Below, in pieces: positions 36,332-46,420 of a stretch of DNA of 64,000 nt; the stretch's first letter is position 1, and each line of letters begins with the position of its first letter. The notes under the pieces are model-generated. The model saw only the letters and a program-made list of their open reading frames with translations, had not been told where the DNA came from and did no database searches. The DNA is from Smittia aterrima (lineage: Eukaryota > Arthropoda > Insecta > Diptera > Chironomidae). Location of the stretch: assembly GCA_033063855.1 (NCBI GenBank), contig CP093831.1:18786001-18850000 (forward strand). Reading direction: 5' to 3'. A program made the position numbers and the translations under genes.

Positions 36332-37490
36332 CTAACAAGCACAACCCTCGTTGTCTTCTGGGGGATGAACCTTGAATCCGTGGGCCTCCAATGTTTGTAG
36401 TTCAAGACGGGCTCTAAAATAAATGAATTCATAGTAATCGAAAATGATACTTATTTTCAACTAACGATTTGTTTTCCACTAAGGATTTTGCTATCTCCTC
36501 AAACATTTCCTTAACTCCAATGTTGTGCTTGCAAGACGTTTTGAATGTGGCAGAAATCAACCCGTGACTAGACGAAAAATATAAAGCCATGAGATGCACA
36601 GAACTAATGTGAATGTCAAAAGTTACCATTGTTCACAAAAGTTTTGAATATCTGAATCCGAAATTTCGTGTTTTTCGCTTTTCTGTGAAAAAAATTAAGT
36701 TATGATAAAAAGTACTCTCTTGGAAATGACATTAACCTCCAGATCTGATCTATTGCCGCATAGAAAGATCTTCGCATTTTCGGCAAACATTGCTATATTA
36801 AAGAACTAAAATTATTAAGAGAAAAATTTCACGATTGTGTAGCACTTACTTGTATCGACCAAATGCTGACTGAAATGGTTATATTTTGGAATAGAAAAAA
36901 TATTGACAAGTAAACATGTAAATGCTTTAAATTGCAAACCTTAAAGAATAAAAAGAATCCCGGTTGTCAAGGGAGAAAACAAGTATTGCAGCTTCCGCAA
37001 ATTTATAATAGGAGCTCGTTACAGAAGCAATTCGCTCCATTCCTCCTAAAGATAATAAAGGAAAAAAAAATTAGTTTTATTAAACAGTTATTTTTAAATA
37101 AATTACCAGTATCAAAGAGCTGTAATTTCAGCTCTCGTCCATTGATTTGAAATGTCTAAAAAAGTCAACAAATGCTATGTTCTATTCGGAACAAATTCGT
37201 CAAATTCTCACCTTACTATAATGATCCAATCCTGTAAAATTGAACTGAAAAACTCAATCTGAATGCTTAAATTTATTTTGAAGAACACTTACCAAGAGTT
37301 GCTTTACGATCTGAAGAATTAACGAAGCTGTCACACATAAACCTAAAATGATGTCATGAATCTAATTTCTTATCCTAATTTTCTGTCCAAACCAAAAAAT
37401 TGGCTTTTACCTTCGAAATAAGGAACTTTTCCCAACGCCAAAATCTCCTACGAGAATTACTTTTTGTTGAGGACACCTTATTGACGCCAT
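36332..37490 (-). CDS. RabX6: RabX6-like small GTPase (10 exons)
   Basis: Exons (minus strand): 37490-37411, 37342-37293, 37231-37212, 37155-37107, 37045-36940, 36869-36850, 36792-36737, 36682-36627, 36567-36451, 36413-36332. All introns are GT-AG and the total is 636 nt, giving 211 residues. Seen: P-loop GDFGVGKS at residues 15-22, effector region ATLGLDHYSK, G3 box DTGGMER in place of DTAGQE, G4 GNRSDL in place of NKxD, G5 SATFKTS, and a C-terminal CAC for double geranylgeranylation. The pattern matches my memory of Drosophila RabX6, an insect Rab of poorly known vesicle-traffic function. The usual catalytic Gln is Met, so slow GTP hydrolysis is likely (inference). Exons 3 and 6 are only 20 nt. 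The frame is open upstream to an ATG at 37628, but MASIRCPQQK at 37490 fits Rab length better. Confidence 0.9.
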
Positions 37491-40400
37491 TTCAATTGAA
37501 TCAAAAACAAGTTGCGCCTTAAGGATAGTTTTATTTTGCAAAACTTCTCGACACGAAATTTCTATCTTAACTTGTTTTTGGAATTCAACCGCACCCCCAT
37601 CTGGTGGCGTGCTTGAAAATGAAAACAAATTATTTATGGGCCTTTTTAGTTTGACTCCCCTTAAACGTTTTCAATGCACTTGAATCAGTTTTGCTATTTT
37701 TCTTTTCAATTCTATTCAAATAAAGTTTTAAATTGAACAAGGAAGCCTCGTCTCTGTAAATTGGTTAAAGTCAATCGATTCCCTAAACGCGATTTAATAG
37801 ATTTAGGCAATAGAAAAAGTGTTTCTTTTTAAATTTGAGAAGTTTCATTAGAAAAAGTTTCATTCAAAGTTTCTTTTGTAAAAGCTGAAACTAAAAAACG
37901 ATCTAGCAGAGGAATCGTCGAGCACACGAGTATGCATACGAACACAACGGATTAAATGTGTAAAGTGTACTTGCGAATAATCTTCAAATAAGTTTGCTAT
38001 CTGAGCGAAAGAAAATAAAAAGTTTTATAACTTTTCAGTTTGCAGTGAAAACTTAGTGAATTACATTTCCAATCGATAATCAGCAATTTAGCTTTGCGTC
38101 TAAGTTCACAGTGATCAAGTTTATTCGCTCATATTTGCAGGAGAGGACTGAATTTATTTGCAGAGGACTGAAAAGTGAGAAAACGAAGGTTCAAGGAGAA
38201 AGGGATCAAAAGAAACAAAGCAACCCGCAGGTAAAAATTCATTTGCAAAAATTAAAAGAAAAAACTTTACACACACTCCACACGAACTGGATCCTATTTA
38301 GAAATGCTTTTTTTATGAGAAAATCAAAGAAATATCGTTATCGAAAGCGACAATAGAAAAGAAAAAATTAATTACCAGCGTAAAACGTTGATAAAAAAAA
38401 GTTGAAGAACTCTCATCTTCAAGTTTCTTTCAACTCTGACAGCTCCGTCTATTATAAATGCTTTAGCACTTTGAATAAAAACGAATTGTAATCTTAGTTG
38501 TGAACTTCAAATTAAATCGTCACTGACGCACCAGCTTATAAATCTGAAACCTGCACAACAATACCGCCCACACAAGGAATCCCTGCGCCTGGTGAAAAAT
38601 TACCATCGTCGCTGTGCTGAAAAGAATTTGCGTCGTGCCGTAATTTCCCTGGTTTCGTCTTTGCATATTTTCTCTTAGTCATGACGAGGAGAACAGTCCA
38701 ACTAACCGTTAGACAATTTTATTTCTCTTTTACCTCATTCTCGTTGATCTTCTTCTTTGTTTGTTCATTGTACTTCCTCTCTCATCATGGTCGTAAAGCA
38801 TAGCGATTTTTGACTTTAATTCATCGACGCAAACGATGAAGATTTTAAAACATATCAAGTCAACAATCTAGTTTTACAAAAATAAAGGTTCTGGGTACTT
38901 TGAGCAACAGATTATTTCACCAAAGATCGTATTGCGCAAGTTTCTCTTGATCAGTAAATTCGTTTGTCTCTGGATTTGCGATAAGTTCAAACAACGTTTT
39001 TCTCACGTTTCATTTTCTGTCAGAATATCGTGTTTTAACGAGTAAAAATTGAGTGAATTTTCTTTCGCGCAAATTTGATCGTACAACTGCAGTGTCATCG
39101 TAATTACGTTTCATCACATGCTTCAAGAAGCAATAATGGATGAAAACTGAATGAATTTCGTTCAAATGTTAACTCATTGATGGCCTTCGTTTATTGTTAG
39201 TGAATACCTTTGAACAAGTGGGATTTTTTGAAGCGTTTGTGGTCTCACATCGAGATGTAATAAGTTTATTTCGATGCATTTATTCTCATCCTCATCATTA
39301 TAAAGACATCAATTCTATCGCGTCTCCGGTAAATCAAGCATCTACTAGATTGTTTTCTGCTGACTCCTAACACCTGCCAATACCTGGACGGTTGCTGAAT
39401 TTAAAATTAAACAATTTTTCGTCTTTCCTCTACATCAGACCGAATGTTGATGGCGTTTCACTCGTGGGACAGTAGGAAGCGTCCAATAACGTTAACTTTT
39501 AGTTTTTCTACTCGACCTTTTTCTCCTTTACTGCTGTTGTTTTGAAAATATTTTTGCCTAGAGCAAATAGTTTTCATCTAAACCATGTTTTTCATAGCAA
39601 TGCCAGATAAGGTGCGATCAATGCTATTAATGTTAGGCTCGTTCGTCTGTTTCGGTTAAGTAAAAATTGAGTTAGTTTTTTTTATTATATAAGTAACATT
39701 CGCTAGTTTGACGGGCAGCGAGCTAGTTCTTTCTATTCGAATAGAATAACTAAATTACGAATTAATTCATTCAAAACGTTGTAAATTGAATAAATTTTCT
39801 TCCTTTCGGTTTAGAGTGCTTTTATTTTTGCGAAATTAAATCATTTTTTTTACAACAGCGCTAAGCAGTTAAGTTGGGTCTAATAACAGTTCTGCCAGAA
39901 TCTCAATTGCACTTTAAAGTGATTTTAAGTCTTTAATTAAATATTCAAACTTCCAAAGAGACGCAATGAGCGCTTAGGCTTCAATTGAGCCTCGAATAAA
40001 ACTCGATTTGACACTTCAAAGCTTATATCTGCTTCTCGTGCCGCACGCGAGAAAAAATAAAAGCGAGACACCCAAAAGCTTGAACTAGTGTTTGAAAGGC
40101 GAGTTAGAGCAGCAGACGACGTTAAGACAAAGACATTCAGCGATAAGTAAACAGAGCCATAATAACAACGCTCACGACACAGAGAGAAAAACCATAAAAC
40201 ACAATTTACTGATAAAAGTTGCGTTCATAGCTAATATGACCAAGGATTGTACCTCAAAAGACTGTGTTGTTGTGCTTAGAGTAAAATATCAAAGTTTAAC
40301 ACCTTTAATTTGAATATATGCTAATGAGCTTCGTGACAAAAAAAAAACGTTACCAGCGAAAGAAGACAAACACAAGTCGCTATCAATCGAAAAGAGAATC

Positions 40401-41958
40401 AGTGGGAATATACCAGATCAAGTACTAATTATGTTACAGTAAGTCGCTCAAAGTCCATCGGAAGTTATTGCCAGTTAGGTTTACACTATAAAGCGGCCTT
40501 CAACCTGACTCTTTTACTACTTACTCACAAGTTTTTTTTTCATCACCTTGAAGCGTCACCAGATACTCGAAAATCGCAAATACAACCGCGTATATCTTTC
40601 TGATAAGACAAGTTAACCTGTGCAATGTAGCCGCCTCAATAAAGATTTCGAAGCTCTTATTTGCAGAGAGATCTGCTGAATAAGAAATATCAACCAATTG
40701 GAAGTAATTTACTATTTCGCCAACTTAACCTTTTAATCTCGATGATTTCATCCATCGCCCGACACTAAATTTATTAACTTATTTCGTTTCCCGAATAAAG
40801 AGAATCTAAGATTTGGTTTCACAGACGACCGCGATATCATTGTTATGTGAAATGCAATTGTTTGGTAACCTTTTCACTTCCGGAGCCATCTTCCGGAGTT
40901 CTCATGACAATTAGAGAAAAGCGAAAGTGAAATTGCAATTACAAAGCATCAGCGCCGTGAGCAAATAGCTAAAAATTTCACGAGCAGACAGAAGAAGTGT
41001 GGTGACTAATTGATGGCACGTATAACAAGCCAGTGTCTGCATTGTGATACGTATTTAAAGATTTTTTGTTCATTTTGAGATTTATGAAACGTTTACGCAA
41101 CGTATTTTCAGTTGGCTCTAATTGAAAATGATTAATGCTTGAAGTCCTCATCAAAATCGACGATATAAACATTTACGATCTAATGCACGGTCTCCTTAAA
41201 ATAACAAAGGAAATCTCAAACTTTACTTCGCAAAGTCATACAATGTGAGGTTAAAATAATCAATAAAACGTAGGAGCGTTATGGCTTTAAATTACATACA
41301 AATCGCTAAATGAGCCTAGTTGGGAAGAAAACACACAAATATTGAAGAATTTTTTAGGGGTTTTTATCTAACGGATGGAAACACCCTAATATGGCCACTT
41401 TGTCCGTATTCCGTTATTGAAATAACTCACAAACGACATGAGCTAGCGAGTTATTTGTTCACCAATCAATGTAGAATCTCAATTAAAAAAACGACTTTTT
41501 AGGATTTTTGGCTAGCTAGTCAGAACTAGGTCCACGGGCCTAATAATCTTCATACAAAAATTGTTATGTTTTGAACGCTATCTAGTCGATAACGATTTTT
41601 TTTTGCAATTCGGTTCAATTTATGTATGAAACAAGAAAATTTGAGACGTACTTGATAGCTCAAGAGATTCGGGTCCATGGGGCCTGAGTCTGGTGAGTTC
41701 CATACAAATTTTTCAAAATTCTTTGATTTATTTCGTTTTTCAACATTTTTGCTGTGATTTGTCCATAGCTGGTCGAGACAAAGCCCATAATCTCAGAAAC
41801 CCCATGCTACACATTGAAGCCATGTCTAGTGAGCTCCAAGTTAAACTTCGTTATCTTTGGAGTTAGAGCATAGAGTTTTGTACATGAAGTGATCAGCTAG
41901 ACAAAGCGAATAGTTTCTGAAAATTCGTTCCTAAAGACATTTTGACTATGACGTTAAA

Positions 41959-42085
41959 GTTGCAGATATAGACTGCGTTTGAATTCCCGGAAAAATTCTC
42001 CCTTTACCGAACAGATTTGTTGCGTTAAAGTTGCGTTTTTTGTATGGGAAAACCGTTATATTCAAACGCAGTCTATATCTGCAAC
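41959..42085. repeat. Perfect 26-bp inverted repeat, possible MITE
   Basis: The arm starting GTTGCAGATATAGACTGCGT at 41959-41984 is exactly complementary to 42060-42085. The 75-bp spacer has GTTGCGTTAAAGTTGCGTTT as a short internal repeat. Transcripts could fold into a long hairpin. It could be a tiny foldback element or MITE; no target duplication is obvious. Confidence 0.7.
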
Positions 42086-42154
42086 AAGAGCCGACGTGCT
42101 CACATAAAATGTTAAAGCTGGTCGAGATTAGTCAAAGGGTCTCAGATCTGACCA

Positions 42155-42173
42155 GGTTTGGGTCGCCCAAACC
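42155..42173. other. Short perfect hairpin
   Basis: GGTTTGGG-TCG-CCCAAACC is an 8-bp stem with a 3-nt loop. It lies 140 bp from the lysozyme stop codon on its 3' side, so it could fall in or near that 3' UTR. It lacks a histone-type consensus, and its role is unknown. Confidence 0.4.
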
Positions 42174-42312
42174 CAGAAAATAAACCCAGAAAACAGTCCC
42201 CTCCTGGTATAGGGTTTCCAACATATTAAAAACCTTACAGTAAGTTCGTTACGAACTGCTGCTTTTACTTGTTTTTAATTTTAAGGCACATTTGAGGGAA
42301 ACATTGATGGAC

Positions 42313-42799
42313 TTAAAAACATTCATTAACACTTGGAAGCGATTTTCCTTTGCAATTATTTTTCCATCCGTACCAAGCAGCGAAGCCATGTCGGTTAAAG
42401 ATTTTTTTGACACAACGAATATCATCGGTAATGTCATCGTCGACTAATTCTAAAACAAAAGAAGGTAGATTATTGAATAACTTGTGCTCAATCGACGCTT
42501 TAATGGAACTTACTGTTGCAATCAATGTTACAGTCACCTCCTGGAGATCCCACTTTGCACCAATATTTGTCATTGATTTGAAAAATTCCCCAATCGTATG
42601 AACCATTTTTATTTTTAGGCCCTTTAGCTCTAGAGTTGTAAGAGCTCTCATGTTTCACCAAACAGTTCCAATCAGCAAGTTTGTCTCTCGGAAAAATTCC
42701 AGAAAGCTTCTTAGCTAAATCGCAATTTGAGAAGATCTTTCCATGAATACTTTGGGTGACAACAAAGGTCACAATCAGCAGAATAAAAAACTTTATCAT
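42313..42799 (-). CDS. C-type lysozyme (secreted, GH22), 2 exons
   Basis: Exons 42799-42514 and 42449-42313 (minus), a GT-AG intron of 64 bp in phase 1, 423 nt coding for 140 residues. Residues 1-20 (MIKFFILLIVTFVVTQSIHG) are a clear signal peptide. The mature part has the eight cysteines of the C-type fold. The catalytic Glu is in CLVKHESSY and the catalytic Asp in GSYDWGIFQIN, so muramidase activity on peptidoglycan is expected, either in immunity or in gut digestion of bacteria. The C-terminal RHGFAAWYGWKNNC is the usual family segment. An in-frame upstream ATG at 42856 would put 19 charged residues before the signal peptide and would lie upstream of the probable initiator (TCAGT near 42838), so I reject it. 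It is a single copy here, although such genes are often clustered in flies. Confidence 0.95.
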
Positions 42800-42835
42800 T
42801 ATACTTGACTTGTCTCTCTGTTGACAGTAAAGAAA

Positions 42836-42910
42836 ATACTGAATAATCATTCTCACATTTTCGGTTATTTGAAGCTCTTTTGTCGGGGATTTTTAGTATT
42901 TGCTTGATAA
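42836..42910 (-). promoter_or_regulatory. Lysozyme upstream region: kappaB-like and GATA-like sites
   Basis: GGGGATTTTT at 42885-42894 fits the insect NF-kappaB pattern GGGRNNYYYY. TGATAA at 42905-42910 is a GATA-type word 10 bp away. Reading toward the gene, an AT-rich CAAATAA lies near 42870 and an arthropod initiator-like TCAGT near 42838, about 40 bp before the start codon. kappaB plus GATA pairs close to the start are known from immune-inducible insect genes; induction here is inference. Confidence 0.45.
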
Positions 42911-45900
42911 CAAATGCCATTTACTGTACTTAATTAATATGGGAACCACACAGAACAGAACCATAAAATTATTCACTCAGTAGTACTGAGTCAGAACCTT
43001 TCTTCCACGCGCTTATTTCATTCAAAAATAATATGACATATTGACATTAATTCAACATCACGAAATCGAAGATTTTCTCATGCTCTTATTTAATTCTTGT
43101 CCAGATTGTATCTGTTTTATGTACATATTATCAAATTGCAGTTTCAACAGCTTTAATCGTTGTAGAGAAATATAAAAAAAAAGTTGAATAAAACAAACGA
43201 AGCACAGTTGAAGATACTTTAAATTTTTGCAATATGAATGCTGCTAGAATGACTCAAACTTAATTCTTCATATTGACGATCCTAAGATAATATTTCTCCC
43301 TCATTTATTTTCATAATTTTTAAACCAAAGTTCATGCGCAAATCGAAACTTTGTTCTTTTTTGTTCTTTGAAATTGAAACCTTTTTCATTACATGTCGAT
43401 TGCGGTTTCTAGTTTTGTGAATGTGAACTATTGGATTACTTTGCTCTGCCTGCTAATTACATTAAAGAAGATAAACATTTCGAAAGGAAGTCACTTTCTT
43501 CATTTGTACACCTCAAACATTAAGTAAAATTTATTTACTAAAAATGTCGAAAGCTACAAATGATTCCTCGGAAAATAGCTATATCTCTTGTATAAAGAGA
43601 TCGGGAGAAATGGATTTGAAAATTTCTATTTAAAAATATTTGGTTTTTTCTTAAACTGCTTTTTAAGGCTCTCGCTCTCTCTCTCTAGATGGTGCTATTT
43701 CTATTTTAATTATTTGAAATACCAAAACGCTCTTTCGTATGCTTTTGTGTAATCGTCGCCATCGACTATTTTAGTGAAATTGTGTCGAACTATTTCTATA
43801 TTAAAAGTTCTAAAGAAATTAATCTTGCTAAGTATTCCAATTTTAGCGAAAATATTTTAACAATTCTTTTGTTTTTGCGCCTGCAACGCACATTGAAGCT
43901 TCCACTCACTGCGTTCCTTCGGTCTTCGGTATTGTCAAGTTAGCGACATACAGTCTTTCAGAATGAAACGATTCTGGTTTTTTTTCCTAAGAATTTTTAT
44001 CGGTTTCCTTTCCCAATCACGTCAGTTATTGATAAAGCTGTTTAATCTGGTTCTACGGTGAGTGATGAACTCGATTTGCTGCTACATATTGTTACTTAAT
44101 TCTTTTTTTTCTATCGTGCCCTTGATGGCGTTCCATTGAATCGAATACAAAACAACAGCTGATAATAAAGGCGGTTTACTTTACTTTCCAAGATAAAGTT
44201 TCTACACTTCTGAAAATAAAATTACGATGTCATCAACGAATGAATAAAAGCTAGTATTAGTCACACGAAAATCAATCGTAAGACGTTTACTTCCAAATTT
44301 AAATCATTTGTGCTACCAGAAATTGAACGACCTTGCCGCTTTTTTCATGTACACACAGCAACAGCGAGACAAGAAATCGGTTAAAATAAATGAGCTTTGA
44401 TAAAAAAAAACAATGTGAATATGAATTGGCTCTGTGCTCGGTTAACGACCCGGTCGCTTGTCAATTCAATTTTCATGCGGCTCACGAACCATGCTTGGCA
44501 AGAGCTGGGGGCTTGAAACAATCGATTATTTTCAATTTTTCTGCTCCATTTGAGATTCATTTGAGTGTAGCAAACATCTTCGAGTTTGATGCGCCGAGCA
44601 AAATATATCAGTCAATTCTTTACTGCCGTTTTGAAAAAAGACGTTTTGCCAAATATAGAATCATTTTGCTCCATTTTTTGCTACAAATTGACCTAAATAC
44701 AACATTAGTTGCCAGCACGACAAGAAAATTCTTTTTGTTTGACTGTTTTTGGGTTCGCAGTTCCGCTTATTTTCAAGGCGCTTAATCAAGAACCGTTTGG
44801 GGAAACTACAGGAATCCCTTATGAGGTAGCTTGAGAGAACGATGAAAATATTTGGCGAATGGTGTAATATCGTGCGACCATCAATGCAAAATTAGTTTCG
44901 AGATTTGTTTTCTATTAAAAAGTTTTTGAAATTATCGAAAAATCTTTTAAATAGTTTTGTTACTTTGTTTATACAATTTAATGGAAATTGCAAATCAAGC
45001 CATGATTTCTTTTGAAACTTTCGATCTTGAAAGAAGTGAAAGATAGTAAGAAAATAAATTGAAACTAAATTTGCCAGCGCGATTGAGCCGATGGTTGTAA
45101 ATTGTTCCTTGTTGTTCTAACTTAGCGTTCGTTATCTTATTTAGGTGCCGCATTCATTTCTATATACGAACACCAATGGATAAAGTTCCTTCATTGACAG
45201 ATTTGACTATTTTCTTGGCATTTCAAAAATTTATGAATGCAAAATTTCTCCAGACTTGGGTAAGAGATAACAAGGACCTAATAATTACAAAAGGCTGTTT
45301 GAATACCAAAGATAGATATCGATTCAGAAATATAGACCATTGACCGTTTTTGACTCGTTCTGACTAAGGATGAGCTAATAAATAATACACTGGAACCTGT
45401 TCGAAGCTCGATAAACTTTTCAGATGAATTGAACAATTTGATTGGTTGTTTTAAGAAAACACTAGTTACCGTTGAATACTTTTTATGCGTGAAATAAAAA
45501 TTGGAGATTGCCTTGTCTAAACTGCGTCATCACCATGATACAACGTTATCGTTTAACCGATAAAGCCAATTTTTCTTAAGAATCGCGATCGAAACCGGAG
45601 ACAAAACCAGTTTTGGGTTGTATTAATTACCAATTAATAAAATGGAATTCTGTCTTTTTTTATCGAGGGGAGCAAACGGGTCTTTCTGTCGTTAATGACA
45701 TTTTTAAGCGGCGATTTTTTTACCAGTTGGTGGATTACAAAATTTCATCGCCTGAGAGTCCACATGATTTCCATTATATCATCACTATTTTTTTATTTTG
45801 TAATCAAACTTGATGTTGAATATTTATAACTAGTTTACCCTGGGCGGCTTTGCCGCCCGTCGAGACGAATCTCTTCGAGTTTTCCCGAAATTTTCCCGAG

Positions 45901-46245
45901 TTTTCCGAAGTTTTTCCGACTTTTCCGAAGTTTTGGGTTCATGCACAACGACGGTTAATTCATTTTTTCGCCGCGAGTTGCGCTAAAGTCGAGCGTCACG
46001 CCACAGAAGGAAAGAAGGAAGGAAGGACAGAATTTCAGATCAAGCCAATTCTTATTATTATATAAGTACCACCATTTAACAACATCAAATTTGCAAATAA
46101 AATGAGACGTGAGACAAGAAAATAAACAATTTAAAATCATTGACTGAAATCTTCAACTTCTCGCGACAAATTATTGTACAAATGTGAATGTGAATCAATC
46201 AGAATAATCATTCATTTACACAAATCATAATCCACCGCACACTCT
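42911..46245. other. Intergenic region between lysozyme and WDR62 genes
   Basis: About 3.3 kb without a supported gene. An open frame of 131 codons at 44390-44785 (plus) has a start codon but no motif, no homology I recognise and no splice context. A CT microsatellite lies at 43668-43686 and a GGAA-rich tract at 46006-46027. The GC-rich hairpin and decamer array at 45842-45934 is the only strong repeat. Untranslated exons of WDR62 may lie here but cannot be placed. Confidence 0.5.
45842..45934. repeat. GC-rich hairpin followed by a degenerate 10-bp tandem repeat
   Basis: GGGCGGC-TTT-GCCGCCC (45842-45858) is a perfect 7-bp stem, very GC-rich for this locus. From 45880 to about 45934 follow five copies of a 10-11 bp word (TTTTCCCGAAA, TTTTCCCGAG, TTTTCCGAAG, TTTTTCCGAC, TTTTCCGAAG). 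The block and the 100 bp after it are higher in GC than the neighbourhood and look like the end of a dispersed element, but I cannot name a family. Confidence 0.6.
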
Positions 46246-46279
46246 CATTGTGAGCTATCACAAATTGTGATTCACAATG
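46246..46279. promoter_or_regulatory. Nested palindrome upstream of WDR62 exon 1
   Basis: CATTGTGA...TCACAATG encloses the perfect palindrome ATCACAA-A-TTGTGAT. It lies 142-175 bp before the start codon and about 50 bp before a possible splice acceptor (TTTGTCATTACAG ending at 46328). It could be a dyad binding site for a dimeric factor; this is speculation. Confidence 0.3.
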
Positions 46280-46420
46280 AAATGTTATCATCTTACTAAC
46301 TTTCTGACTTCTTGATTTGTCATTACAGACAATTCATTCGAAATAATGCAGCAGCGTGGATGAAACGAAGCTTCTTTATATACAGAAAGGTACCAAAGCA
46401 ACACAAAAACACAATCAAAC

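Larger units (their letters stand above)
37491..42312. other. Intergenic region between Rab and lysozyme genes
   Basis: About 4.8 kb with no coding region I can support. Open frames of 60-81 codons (38111-38356, 40092-40313, 41320-41502 plus; 40978-41172 minus) have no recognisable motifs or splice context. It should hold the Rab promoter (just above 37490-37630). An AATAAAAGCG box near 40057 might be a core promoter for an untranslated exon, but this is weak. Other content: a 16-bp palindrome at 39731-39746, two weakly similar segments (around 41530 and 41670, sharing GGTCCA...CATACAAA), a long inverted repeat at 41959-42085 and a hairpin at 42155-42173. Confidence 0.5.

Noticed and set aside
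37491..37628. N-terminal extension of the Rab protein from an upstream in-frame ATG
   Set aside because: It would place 46 unrelated residues before the P-loop; Rab proteins usually have about 5-20, and MASIRCPQQK fits that.
42800..42856. Lysozyme start at 42856
   Set aside because: The extra 19 residues precede a complete signal peptide and would lie upstream of the likely initiator.
44390..44785. 131-codon open frame with ATG as a possible gene
   Set aside because: No recognisable domain, signal peptide or splice context; chance frames of this length occur in several kb of non-coding DNA. Expression data would be needed.
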